This document shows, one piece after another, positions 41,347 through 49,795 of a stretch of DNA of 64,000 nt (position 1 is the stretch's first letter; each line of letters begins with the position of its first letter). The stretch lies in the NCBI GenBank assembly GCA_033763835.1, contig JANRJS010000006.1, forward strand, positions 96,893 through 160,892, given 5' to 3'. This DNA is from JAPKYZ01 sp033763835 (GTDB lineage Bacteria; Acidobacteriota; Terriglobia; Bryobacterales; Bryobacteraceae). The notes beneath the pieces were generated by a model, which made no database searches, was not told where the DNA came from, and saw nothing but the letters and a program-made list of their open reading frames with translations. The translations under genes were made by a program, and so were the position numbers.

Positions 41347-42042
41347 TTGCGCATCGTTTCGATCCACGCCCACCCGGACGACGCGGAGATTCTTGCCGGG
41401 GGCACGCTGGCGTCGCTCGCGCAACGGGGTCACGACCTCGCGATCGTGACGATGACTCCGGGCGATAAGGGCTCGGACAAACTGCCGCCGGACGAAATCG
41501 CCGCCGTCCGCCGACTGGAAGCCGAGACCGCCGCGATGCTGATCGGCGCGGAGTACCGGTGCGCCGAGTTTCGCGATCTCGAGATTTTTTCGGACCACGC
41601 CTCGCGCCTCCGGGTGGTCGAGTTGATTCGCCAACTGCGCCCCGATCTCGTGCTGACGGCGTCGCCCACCGACTACCTGTGCGACCACGAGGCGACGAGC
41701 GCTCTGGTCCGAGACGCGCTGTTCGCCGCCCCCGCGCGCAACTACGTCACCGATTCGCCGCCGCTCGACCGGATTCCGCACCTCTACTTCATGGATCCGA
41801 TCGACGACATCGTCGAAGTGGATTTCGTGGTCGATGTGGCGGGGACGTTTGAGATCAAGCGGGCGATGCTCGCGGCGCACGCGAGCCAACGCGAGTGGTT
41901 GCGGCGCCAACACGGCATGGACGACTACTTGGCGAGCATGGAAGCCTGGACCCAGCGCCGCGGTGGCGAGGGCTTCCGGCAGTACCGCAAGCATCCCTAC
42001 CCGCAGTCGCCGTTGTTGCAGGAGTTGTTGGGCTTGTCATGA
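41347..42042 (+). CDS. PIG-L family deacetylase, TTG start
   Basis: 231 residues. Zn-dependent deacetylase of N-acetylglucosaminyl groups (PIG-L/BshB/MshB type). The metal motif is SIHAHPDDAEILAGGTLA at the N-terminus and the later His in CDHEATSALVRDALF. A TTG at 41347 must be the start because the HPDD motif begins at residue 9. A role in bacillithiol synthesis is possible, but bshA and bshC are not nearby, so the substrate is undecided. It may be in one transcript with the reductase upstream. Confidence 0.88.
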   Translation: MRIVSIHAHPDDAEILAGGTLASLAQRGHDLAIVTMTPGDKGSDKLPPDEIAAVRRLEAETAAMLIGAEYRCAEFRDLEIFSDHASRLRVVELIRQLRPDLVLTASPTDYLCDHEATSALVRDALFAAPARNYVTDSPPLDRIPHLYFMDPIDDIVEVDFVVDVAGTFEIKRAMLAAHASQREWLRRQHGMDDYLASMEAWTQRRGGEGFRQYRKHPYPQSPLLQELLGLS

Positions 42043-42073
42043 TCAAGCGTTTGTCATGATACCCTTAGGTGTC

Positions 42074-42337
42074 ATGCCTTCTGCAATTCAGATTAAGAGG
42101 CCGGACGTGACTGCCGACGTTCGCGCGTTGGCCGCGCTAGCCGGGTTATCGGTTACGGATGCCGTCGGTCAGGCTGTGCGCGCGCAACTCGAAATTGAGC
42201 GAGCGAGGGCTGACGCGAGGCGGGCCGAGCGCCTGGCGCGAATCGATGAAATTGTCGATCGATTTAATCGGCTTCCGATTGTCGGACCGCTCATCACCGA
42301 CGACGATCTTTACGACGAAGACGGCTTGCCGAAGTGA
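42074..42337 (+). CDS. vapB: VapB-type antitoxin, second vapBC locus
   Basis: 87 residues from ATG 42074 (MPSAIQIKRPDVTADVRALA); the open frame extends upstream but only inside the PIG-L gene. The N-terminus matches the Rv0623/PSK fold (IKRPDVTADVRALAALAGLSVTDAV); the C-terminal FNRLPIVGPLITDDDLYDEDGLPK would inhibit the toxin. Its TGA overlaps the toxin GTG by 4 bases (GTGA), a coupled arrangement. Confidence 0.88.
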   Translation: MPSAIQIKRPDVTADVRALAALAGLSVTDAVGQAVRAQLEIERARADARRAERLARIDEIVDRFNRLPIVGPLITDDDLYDEDGLPK

Positions 42338-42720
42338 AGTTGGCCGTGGACGCGTCGGCACTGCTGGCGATCCTTTTCCGCGAATCGGACTCAAGACCAT
42401 TCGCGATCAAGCTGTCGACCGCCGAGGCGGTTTGGATTTCGCCGATCAATTGGTGGGAAGTGCAGGTCCACGCGATCGGACGCGGCGGAGAGTCCGGGGA
42501 GAAGGACGCGAACGAACTCTTAGCCGAGTTCAATGTCCAGGTTGAGCCGGTCACGCACGATCACGCTCGATTGGCGCTGGCGGCATTCGCCCGCTATCGT
42601 GGCCGACCGGTGCGCCTGAATCTCGGCGATTGCTTCGCTTACGCGCTCGCGAAGGCGAAAGGCGTTCCGCTGCTTTACAAAGGATCGGATTTCGCCGCGA
42701 CGGACATCGAAGCCGCCTGA
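42334..42720 (+). CDS. vapC: VapC toxin, second vapBC locus, GTG start
   Basis: 128 residues. LAVDASALLAILFRESDS holds the first PIN Asp; INWWEVQVHAIGR the Glu; LNLGDCFAYALAKAKGVPLLYKGSDFAATDIEAA the later Asp residues and the VapC end. A complete PIN ribonuclease of the same subtype as the one at 37.5 kb. GTG overlaps the vapB stop. Confidence 0.93.
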   Translation: MKLAVDASALLAILFRESDSRPFAIKLSTAEAVWISPINWWEVQVHAIGRGGESGEKDANELLAEFNVQVEPVTHDHARLALAAFARYRGRPVRLNLGDCFAYALAKAKGVPLLYKGSDFAATDIEAA

Positions 42721-42721
42721 G

Positions 42722-43174
42722 CTACTCGGCCGCCTCCACCAACTTGCGTAAATCCGCTTCGTTCAGGGCCGTCGAGAAGTGCAGGATCAGTTTGCCGTCG
42801 CGCCCGAATAGGAACGTCTGGGGCAGCGCCGGCGTCTCGCGGAATCCGAACGCGCGCAACGCGGCGCGATTCGCGATCGCCACGGGAAATCCGATCGAAT
42901 GCTGGCGCAAGAACGGCGTGACGGCCGGCCAGCCGCGAGCGTCGATCGACAGCCCGATCACACGCAAAGAGTCGGGCTTGGACTTCGCCAGCCGGTCGAG
43001 CGCGGGCATCTCTTCGCGGCACGGCACGCACCAGGACGCCCAAAAATTCACCAAAACGACGCGGCCCTTCAGTTCGGACAGCGCCATTTTTCGCCCCGCG
43101 TTCGTGCCGAACTCGATGTCGGGCAGCGCGGGCGGTGCGGCGGCTAGCGCGAAAAGGAAGGCGAAAAGCGGCAT
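42722..43174 (-). CDS. TlpA/ResA-like thioredoxin, secreted
   Basis: 150 residues. A signal peptide (MPLFAFLFALAAAPPALP) precedes a thioredoxin-like domain: VVLVNFWASWCVPCREEMPAL with WCVPC, and cis-Pro in ETPALPQTFLFGRDG. TlpA/ResA proteins reduce disulfides in the periplasm, for example in cytochrome c maturation. It converges tail-to-tail with vapC (1 base) and diverges from the small membrane gene at 43184. Confidence 0.9.
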   Translation of the reverse strand: MPLFAFLFALAAAPPALPDIEFGTNAGRKMALSELKGRVVLVNFWASWCVPCREEMPALDRLAKSKPDSLRVIGLSIDARGWPAVTPFLRQHSIGFPVAIANRAALRAFGFRETPALPQTFLFGRDGKLILHFSTALNEADLRKLVEAAE

Positions 43175-43183
43175 CGCCCTATC

Positions 43184-43489
43184 ATGATATCCTCCGATCA
43201 GGAAACGCGATTCGTGTTACCCGCAAGCAGCCGCGCGCCATTCACCGTTTTAGTAGCGCTCGCCTGTTACGTTTTTTTGTCGCTCGCCGTTTTCTCTCCC
43301 CTGCATTGGCACAATTCCGGGCAGTGCAGTTTGAATCACTTCGAATGCTGCCTCGGTGAGGGCGTCTCCTTGGCGCCTCCAACGCCGGTGGTATTGGCGC
43401 AGAGTTTCCACGAAGCGGACTCGATCGTAGAAGACGAGCGATCCGGCGAATCGCGATTCACTCCCGCCCGCGCTCCGCCGACCCTCTAA
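43184..43489 (+). CDS. Small His/Cys-rich membrane protein next to a TonB receptor
   Basis: 101 residues. One membrane helix (about 20-40, FTVLVALACYVFLSLAVF) followed by HWHNSGQCSLNHFECC, with three His and three Cys in 16 residues, then a Pro-rich tail ending RFTPARAPPTL. Similar short proteins with a helix, a His/Cys cluster and a Pro-rich end (for example DUF2946-type) often stand before TonB receptors for metals or metal complexes. That link is inference. The receptor gene follows 74 bases later on the same strand. Confidence 0.7.
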   Translation: MISSDQETRFVLPASSRAPFTVLVALACYVFLSLAVFSPLHWHNSGQCSLNHFECCLGEGVSLAPPTPVVLAQSFHEADSIVEDERSGESRFTPARAPPTL

Positions 43490-43509
43490 GTTCGGTCTTC
43501 TTTGCGTAG

Positions 43510-43528
43510 CCGTGCGCTTGCCGCACGG
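43510..43528 (+). other. Hairpin between the small membrane gene and the TonB receptor
   Basis: CCGTGCG, a 5-nt loop CTTGC, then CGCACGG: seven base pairs, all matched, mostly G-C. No run of T follows, so a classical terminator is unlikely. It lies 35 bases before the receptor start and could attenuate or protect the message. Confidence 0.45.
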
Positions 43529-43563
43529 TCGTCCCATTGGCTCGAAATCTTAAGAGGGATACC

Positions 43564-45810
43564 GTGATCGCTTCATCTTTGTTTCTATTTCCATTGCTGG
43601 CGCAATCCGCCGCCATTCCCGGGATTCTTTCCGGTACTGTCGTCACGCCCGACAAAACACCGGTGGCGCTAGCCTCGGTGCGCGTTTTGGAGACCAACGC
43701 CTTGGCCCAAACGGACACTATGGGCAACTTCCGGATCGTGTCGCTTCCGCTTTCTAAACTCACTGTGACGGTGACGGCGAAGGGCTATCAGTCCGGTCTG
43801 AAGTCGGTCGTCGATCTGACGGAGCGGCCCGAGACCACCGTCGAGTTCGTCTTGAATCGCGAATCGGTGCTGGAACAAAGCGTGGTGGTGACGGGCAGCG
43901 GACAGCAGGAGCTGCTGGTCGAAGCGCCGGTCCGGACCGAATTGATTTCGAAGACGATGGTGCAACAGCAAGCCGTCCGCGTGCTGGCCGAAGCGCTCAC
44001 GGCATCGGTTCCCGGGTTGCGCATCGAGAATAACTGCCAAAACTGCGGATTCTCGGCGATCCGGTTAAGCGGACTCGAAGGCCCGTACACACAGGTGTTG
44101 GAAGATGGCCTGCCGACGGTGTCGGGCGCCAGTATGGTGTACGCACTCGATCAACTGCCGACCGAGTTTTTCGAGAGCATCGAAGTCGTGAAAGGTGGAG
44201 CGTCGTCGCTCTACGGCCCGAACGCAGTGGCCGGAGTGATCAATCTGGTTCGCCGCGAGCCGCAGGCCAAGACGTTCCAGGTCGATACGCAGGCGGGCTG
44301 GAATCGCGGCCGGCCCGAGCAGACGCTCGGCGCGGTTGCGCAGATCGAAAATCTGTTCGCGGGTTGGTCGGGCGATTTCTACTATCGCGGTTTCCGCCGC
44401 ACGCACGCCGACGTCGATCGCGACGGATTCTCGGAATTGACGCGCCGGAGTTCGCAAGCGGGCGGCGGCACGCTGTTCCGCCGGTTCTTCGACGGCAAGG
44501 CGCGGCTTACTGTGGGCGGAAGCACCTTGGACGAGTTCCGCCGCGGCGGCAGCCAACTCGACTTGCTTCCCGAAAACACCTTCGTCACCGAACAGTTGCT
44601 TTCCGGCCGCTCCTCCGGATTCGTCCGCTGGAACCATTCGGTGAATCCGAACTTCTACTACAACCTGAGTAGTTCGCTTAGTTATCTGGGCCGTGGAAGC
44701 TACTACGGCGCGGATTTCGACCCGAACGCCTACGGCAACACGCGGAACCCGCTTTCGGTCAGTGACGCTTCGGTGGGCTTCCAAAAGGGCCGCCACGCGG
44801 TCTCGACGGGTTTTCAGTACTGGTTTGAGCACATCACAGACACTTACCCCGGCTACGGCCGCGACATTCGGCAGAGCTTCAAGAACTCCGGCGTCTACTT
44901 ACAAGACGAATGGCGAATCAATCCGCGAGTGGTCCTGCTGGGCGGTTTCCGGGTCGACAAAAGTAATCTACTAAACAACGCGATCGTGAGTCCTCGGGGC
45001 AACTTGCGGGTTGGCCTGACCAAGTCGCTCAACCTCCGGTTGGGCGTCTCCACCGGCTTCCGTGCGCCGCAGGTGTTCGACGAGGATTTGCATATCGCGA
45101 GCGTCGGCGGCGAAGTGCAACTGATTCGGCGTTCCGCGGATTTGCGGCACGAATCGTCGCGCAGTTATACCGCCGCGCTCGACTATACGTCGCAAGTCCG
45201 CGGCCGTCCGTTCACCGCCGGCGCGAGCTTTTTCTGGACCCGCTTGAACGACGCGTTCCAGTTGCGGGAGACGGATCGCTTCGACGGAGAGAATCGCATT
45301 TTCGAGCGTGTCAACGGGCCCGGATCGCGCTTTCGCGGTATCGAGGGCAATCTATCGTTCGCTCCCACGGAGCGCGTCAACCTGCGCGGCGGCTGGACTT
45401 TCCAGCAAGCGCGCTACGACGAGCCGGAGCCGGTGTTCGGCAGCTTGCGCTACTTCCGGACGCCGAACAGCTATGGATTCTTCGGGGCGGATCTCGACCT
45501 TCCCGGCGGGATCGAGTTCATCCACACGTTCGACTTCACCGGACCGATGCGCGTGCAGCACTTCGCCGGCTTTATCGACGAGGACCGCGTCGAAACGTCG
45601 CCGTGGTTCCACGTGTGGAACGCGGTGGTGAGCAAGACCATGCCGCTCGGTTCAAGCGAAAAGGCTAAGCTGCGAGTTTACGTGCGCGCGAACAACTTGC
45701 TCGATAGCTACCAGTCGGATTTCGACCAAGGTCCGCTGCGCGATTCGAAGTACGTTTACGGTCCCATCATGCCGCGCGGCGTCGTGACCGGCGTTACGTT
45801 GACGTTTTAG
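43564..45810 (+). CDS. TonB-dependent outer membrane receptor
   Basis: 748 residues from GTG 43564, which has GAGGG 5 nt upstream and begins a clear signal peptide (IASSLFLFPLLAQSAAIPG); a TTG at 43537 would add nine polar residues. Layout: carboxypeptidase-regulatory-like domain (about 20-105, ILSGTVVTPDKTPVALASVRV), plug domain (about 115-225) with the motif NNCQNCGFSAIRLSGLEGPYTQVLEDGLP, then a 22-strand barrel ending in GVVTGVTLTF. The Cys pair NCQNC and the LEGPYTQ segment occur in receptors for haem, siderophore or metal complexes; the ligand here is unknown. The neighbouring small His/Cys-rich protein favours a metal. No TonB/ExbBD is in the window. Confidence 0.92.
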   Translation: MIASSLFLFPLLAQSAAIPGILSGTVVTPDKTPVALASVRVLETNALAQTDTMGNFRIVSLPLSKLTVTVTAKGYQSGLKSVVDLTERPETTVEFVLNRESVLEQSVVVTGSGQQELLVEAPVRTELISKTMVQQQAVRVLAEALTASVPGLRIENNCQNCGFSAIRLSGLEGPYTQVLEDGLPTVSGASMVYALDQLPTEFFESIEVVKGGASSLYGPNAVAGVINLVRREPQAKTFQVDTQAGWNRGRPEQTLGAVAQIENLFAGWSGDFYYRGFRRTHADVDRDGFSELTRRSSQAGGGTLFRRFFDGKARLTVGGSTLDEFRRGGSQLDLLPENTFVTEQLLSGRSSGFVRWNHSVNPNFYYNLSSSLSYLGRGSYYGADFDPNAYGNTRNPLSVSDASVGFQKGRHAVSTGFQYWFEHITDTYPGYGRDIRQSFKNSGVYLQDEWRINPRVVLLGGFRVDKSNLLNNAIVSPRGNLRVGLTKSLNLRLGVSTGFRAPQVFDEDLHIASVGGEVQLIRRSADLRHESSRSYTAALDYTSQVRGRPFTAGASFFWTRLNDAFQLRETDRFDGENRIFERVNGPGSRFRGIEGNLSFAPTERVNLRGGWTFQQARYDEPEPVFGSLRYFRTPNSYGFFGADLDLPGGIEFIHTFDFTGPMRVQHFAGFIDEDRVETSPWFHVWNAVVSKTMPLGSSEKAKLRVYVRANNLLDSYQSDFDQGPLRDSKYVYGPIMPRGVVTGVTLTF

Positions 45811-45849
45811 CGGCTTACCGCGGCCGATCCGGTATATTGGGCAGTTCGC

Positions 45850-47253
45850 ATGAAGACCGCACGCGGACTGGCCATCCTTCTCGTCGTCTACTTCGCGTTC
45901 GTCTATCTGGCGCCCCGTCCGGAATCGGTGACTCCGGCGGGCTGGCGGCTCACCGGAATCTTCCTATCGATGGTCGCCGGCTTGATGTTGCAACCGCTGC
46001 CGACCGGCGCGCTGGTGCTGATGGCGGTCACTTTTTCGACGCTGATCGGCGGTTTGACGCCCGCGCAGGCTCTGGCGGGTTATGGCGATCCGACGGCTTG
46101 GCTGGTGCAAGCGGCGTTTTTCATTTCGCGATCGCTGATCGACACCGGCCTCGCGCGGCGCATCGCGCTGGTCTTCGTCAAATGGTTCGGCGGGAATTCG
46201 ACGGGAGTCTGCTACGCGTTGTGCTTGTCGGACATGACGCTGGCCCCGATCATTCCCTCGAACGGCGCGCGATCGGGTGGCGTAATCCTGCCCATTGTGC
46301 GTTCGATCGCCGAGTTGTACGGATCGAAGCCCGGCGAGACGGCCCGCGTACTCGGCGCGTTTCTGTTTGCGAGCGTGTATCAAGGCGTCTGCATCAGCTC
46401 CGCGATGTTCTACACGGGCAACGCGTCGAATCCATTGGCCGCGCAGATCGGTTCGCAGTTTGGCGGCGTGCCCGTTACGTTCTTGAGTTGGATGGTGGCG
46501 GGGAGTCTGCCGGGGTTGCTGTCGCTGCTGGTCATGCCGTTGATCGTCACCCGCCTCTATCCGCCCACCGTGCGCCGCACCCCGGAAGCAAGCCGCTTCG
46601 CGAGCGACGAACTCGCGAAGATGGGGCCGCTATCGCGGGACGAATGGATTCTGACGGGTGTATTTGTCACCGTCTGCGGACTGTGGGTGACGTCGGGCTG
46701 GCACAAACTCGACGTCGCGATTACGGCCCTGCTCGGGGCGTGCGCGCTGCTCGCCACCGGCGTTCTTAAGTGGGAGAAAGTCGTGGCGGAGCGCGCCGCC
46801 TGGGACATCTTCATCTGGTACGGCGGCTTGATCCAACTGGGCAAGTCGCTGAACGCCACCGGCGTCACCACCGTGTTCGCGAACAATATTGGCGGGGCCC
46901 TCGGCGATCTGACTTGGCCCGTCATCCTCGGGATTACGCTGCTGATCTACTTTTACGCCCACTACGGATTTGCGAGCATCACCGCTCACATGCTGGCGCT
47001 GTATCCGCCGTTTCTCGCGGTGCTGGCGGCGAAAGGCGCTCCCGTGGGCCTTTGCGTATACGCGTTCGCCTGCTTCACCAATATGGCCGCGGGATTGACG
47101 CACTACGGCACCACGCCGGGGCCGATGTTCTACGCGCAGGACTACGTTTCGTTCCGCGACTGGTGGCGCGTGGGCGCGGTAGTATCGGTGTCCAACATCC
47201 TAATCTGGTCGACCGTGGGCTTCCTGTGGTGGAAGTTTCTGGGGATCTGGTAA
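45850..47253 (+). CDS. DASS/SLC13-type anion transporter
   Basis: 467 residues, about 11-12 membrane helices. The family pattern includes GGLTPAQALAGYGDPTAWLVQAAFFISRSLIDTGLARRIAL, APIIPSNGARSGGVILPIV with the SNT-like loop, and a second inverted repeat with IWYGGLIQLGKSLNATGV and HYGTTPGPMFY near the end. Members move dicarboxylates, citrate or sulfate with Na+ or by exchange. YbhI/CitT-like by overall pattern. It follows the TonB receptor after 39 bases, so joint expression is possible, but the substrates may differ. Confidence 0.87.
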   Translation: MKTARGLAILLVVYFAFVYLAPRPESVTPAGWRLTGIFLSMVAGLMLQPLPTGALVLMAVTFSTLIGGLTPAQALAGYGDPTAWLVQAAFFISRSLIDTGLARRIALVFVKWFGGNSTGVCYALCLSDMTLAPIIPSNGARSGGVILPIVRSIAELYGSKPGETARVLGAFLFASVYQGVCISSAMFYTGNASNPLAAQIGSQFGGVPVTFLSWMVAGSLPGLLSLLVMPLIVTRLYPPTVRRTPEASRFASDELAKMGPLSRDEWILTGVFVTVCGLWVTSGWHKLDVAITALLGACALLATGVLKWEKVVAERAAWDIFIWYGGLIQLGKSLNATGVTTVFANNIGGALGDLTWPVILGITLLIYFYAHYGFASITAHMLALYPPFLAVLAAKGAPVGLCVYAFACFTNMAAGLTHYGTTPGPMFYAQDYVSFRDWWRVGAVVSVSNILIWSTVGFLWWKFLGIW

Positions 47254-47283
47254 CAAAACCGTCCATCGCGCATAGTTACGTTC

Positions 47284-47739
47284 GTGGACTTTCACGAGTT
47301 GTACGAACGCTACGCGCGGGACATCGGGCGTTACGCGTTCTACTTATCGGGAAACCGCGCAGACGCCGAGGACATCGTCGCCGAGACGTTTAGCCGGGTA
47401 TGGCTCGCGGCGGGTGAAATTCGCGCGGCGACGGTGAAGGGCTACTTGACGGCGATCGCGCGGAACTACTTTCTCGAAACGCGCCGCAAGAGAAAACGCG
47501 AAACGGCGATGCCCGCCCGCGAGCCCGGAGCGGCTCCGTTGCCCGAAATCGAGGAGGCGCTCGACGCGATCGGACGGCTGCCGGAGTTGGAACGGGAGAC
47601 GATCCTCATGCGAGCCGCGGCGGGATTGAGCTACGACGAGATCGCCGAGGCGTTCCGGATTTCACCCGCCGCCGCGCGGGTGCGCGTTCATCGGGCGCGG
47701 CAATTACTAAATCAGTTGCTGGAAAGGGAGAACGTATGA
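47284..47739 (+). CDS. ECF-type RNA polymerase sigma factor, GTG start
   Basis: 151 residues, at the short end of the ECF range. Sigma-2 region: ELYERYARDIGRYAFYLSGNRADAEDIVAETFSRVWL; sigma-4 region: LPELERETILMRAAAGLSYDEIAEAFRISPAAARVRVHRARQLL, a helix-turn-helix. It overlaps the next gene by 4 bases (ATGA), the usual sigma/regulator coupling. The regulon is not apparent; the transporter and TonB receptor upstream are candidates. Confidence 0.9.
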   Translation: MDFHELYERYARDIGRYAFYLSGNRADAEDIVAETFSRVWLAAGEIRAATVKGYLTAIARNYFLETRRKRKRETAMPAREPGAAPLPEIEEALDAIGRLPELERETILMRAAAGLSYDEIAEAFRISPAAARVRVHRARQLLNQLLERENV

Positions 47740-48131
47740 CTATTTCGAAGGCGATCGCGAACGACTTACTGGCGGTTTACCTCGCGGGCGAAGCGAGCGA
47801 AGAGACGCGGCGGGCCGTCGAGGAATTCGCCCGTCGGGACCCGGAGTTCGCCCGCTTACTGATCGATTCGCCCGCGACCCGGCTGCCGGACTCTCCGGTA
47901 TTCGGTGTGGCCGAAGTTCGCGCTTTAGAACGGACGCGCCGCGCTCTGGCCCGGCGGTCTTGGCTGATGGGAATCGCGATCTTTCTGACTTTGCTGCCGT
48001 TGTCGATTCTGGTCAAGGACGGCGAGGTGAAATTCCTGCTGGTGCGGGATGCACCGTCAGCGGCGGCGGCGATTTCGGTGGCGGCGGCGGGCGCTTGGGC
48101 GGGCTACTTTCGAGCGCGGGTTAAGGTGTAG
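47736..48131 (+). CDS. Putative anti-sigma factor, membrane-anchored
   Basis: 131 residues. A helical N-terminal half (SKAIANDLLAVYLAGEASEETRRAVEEFARRDPEFARLL) looks like an anti-sigma domain but lacks the His-Cys-x2-Cys zinc motif. One or two membrane helices follow (WLMGIAIFLTLLPLSIL and AAAAISVAAAGAWAGYF). The 4-base overlap with the sigma gene is the main evidence for the role. It converges with the GT2 gene, ends 9 bases apart. Confidence 0.65.
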   Translation: MTISKAIANDLLAVYLAGEASEETRRAVEEFARRDPEFARLLIDSPATRLPDSPVFGVAEVRALERTRRALARRSWLMGIAIFLTLLPLSILVKDGEVKFLLVRDAPSAAAAISVAAAGAWAGYFRARVKV

Positions 48132-48139
48132 CTTCTCCG

Positions 48140-49759
48140 CTATCCCGTGACCCGTGCGCCGCGGGCGAGGGCCTGCTCCCGCTTCCAACGCAGCATGCCG
48201 CGATACTCTTCGAGCAATTTCGACGCGCCCGCCCAGTAGTAGCCTGCGACGAAAAGCACCAAAAACGGCAGCGCCAGATAGTTGCCGGTGTCTATGGCGA
48301 ATCCGATGGTAAAGGCGAAGTACGTACCGGCGGCCAACTCGAGATACGGCAGCCAACCGCTGCGGCGCTTATACTTCGCGTTCTCGATCGTCATCTTGCG
48401 CGCGCCGGAGATGGCGTACTTCGGCGTTCGGGCGAACGCGGTGGAAACGCCGAATAGCGCTTCCATAACCGCTTTGGTGTTCGACAGCGTTAGGGCGACA
48501 CCCGCCGCCATGAGCGCGGGCAGGAACCAAATCGTTCGTTTCCATTCCTTGGGCAACAACGCTCGCTGAGCGCTTAGATAAAACGCCGTGATCGACCAAA
48601 ACGACGCCACAATCAGCGGCAGATCGATCAAAAGCATTTCGAACCAACCCATGTAGAAACGGCAAATCATCACCGGCAGCATCAGCGCGGAAACGACGAT
48701 CATCAAGGGATAGGAAACGTTTGGGGTCAGGTGAAACGCGGCTTCGATCTTGTTTCGTAACGGAATGTCGCTGCGCCAAATCCCCGGCAGGAGCTTCATC
48801 GCGACCTGCGTAAGCCCCTTTGCCCAACGAGCCTGCTGCACCTGGAATCCGTAGGTATCGACCGGCAACTCCGACGGACACTCGACATCGGGCACGTAGA
48901 CGAAGCGCCAGCCCTTGAGTTGGGCGCGATAACTCAAATCGGAATCTTCGGTCAACGTGTCGTGCTGCCAGCCGCCCGCGTCGTCGATCATCGAAACACG
49001 TAGCATCCCGGCCGTTCCATTGAAATTGAAGAACAATCCGCCGCCCGCGCGCGCGACGTGTTCGAGTGCGAAGTGCCCGTCGAGCAGCATGGTCTGCACT
49101 TCAGTGAGCAGGTTGTAATCGCGATTGAGATACGTCCAGCGCGTCTGCACCACGCCGACTTTCGGGTCGGCGAAAAAGTGTACGGTGCGTTCCAAAAAGT
49201 CGGCAGGCGGTACAAAGTCCGCATCGAAAACGGCGACGAACTCCCCGGTAGCGCTGTTGAGTCCTTCTTGTAAAGCGCCCGCTTTAAAGCCATGCCGGTT
49301 ATCGCGATGACGATACTCGATCGGATGGCCCATGGCGCGGTACCGGGCGACGAGCGCTTCGGTAAACGGATGAGTGTCGTCCGTAGAATCGTCAAGCACT
49401 TGAATCTGCAGCAATTCGCGTGGGTAGCGCACTTTCACCGTCTCTTCGATCAACCGTTCCACCACATAGCGTTCGTTGTAGAGCGGTAATTGGATCGTGA
49501 CGCGAGGCAGGTTTTCGAACCGTGTGGGCGCGGCCGTGGGCATCGTCTTACGAAATTTGAAGTAATTCCAGATAGTGTGATACCGGTGGCAGCCGTAGAT
49601 TGAAAGGACGATCAGCGTGGCGAAATACGGAACCATCAGCGCCCAATCGAACCAGGACAGTTGGTGCAGACCGGCGAAGGTGTCGTCGAATAAAGTCTGA
49701 ACGAACGAGTCGGCCGGGGATGCCACGGTGAGAAAGGCCGCAAGAGCGGTCGGTATCAT
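48140..49759 (-). CDS. Processive family 2 glycosyltransferase (CesA-like)
   Basis: 539 residues. A membrane helix near the N-terminus, then a cytoplasmic GT2 domain: VTIQLPLYNE, QVLDDSTDDT, FDADFVPP (DxD), TLTEDSDLSYRAQL (general base Asp), and QVQQARWAKG, the Q-x-x-R-W site of processive synthases. Several helices follow in the last 200 residues. Similarity is greatest to beta-mannan/glucomannan-type synthases, so with manC at 6.9 kb a GDP-mannose donor is possible, but UDP-sugars cannot be excluded. It is divergent from the GT87-like gene, 36 bases away. Confidence 0.88.
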   Translation of the reverse strand: MIPTALAAFLTVASPADSFVQTLFDDTFAGLHQLSWFDWALMVPYFATLIVLSIYGCHRYHTIWNYFKFRKTMPTAAPTRFENLPRVTIQLPLYNERYVVERLIEETVKVRYPRELLQIQVLDDSTDDTHPFTEALVARYRAMGHPIEYRHRDNRHGFKAGALQEGLNSATGEFVAVFDADFVPPADFLERTVHFFADPKVGVVQTRWTYLNRDYNLLTEVQTMLLDGHFALEHVARAGGGLFFNFNGTAGMLRVSMIDDAGGWQHDTLTEDSDLSYRAQLKGWRFVYVPDVECPSELPVDTYGFQVQQARWAKGLTQVAMKLLPGIWRSDIPLRNKIEAAFHLTPNVSYPLMIVVSALMLPVMICRFYMGWFEMLLIDLPLIVASFWSITAFYLSAQRALLPKEWKRTIWFLPALMAAGVALTLSNTKAVMEALFGVSTAFARTPKYAISGARKMTIENAKYKRRSGWLPYLELAAGTYFAFTIGFAIDTGNYLALPFLVLFVAGYYWAGASKLLEEYRGMLRWKREQALARGARVTG

Positions 49760-49795
49760 GTAGAGACGATTGTAATCCGCTTCGGAATCCTCGGG

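Noticed and set aside
43490..43563. Cobalamin or other riboswitch before the TonB receptor
   Set aside because: Only 74 bases with one simple 7-bp hairpin; no room for, and no sign of, known riboswitch cores.
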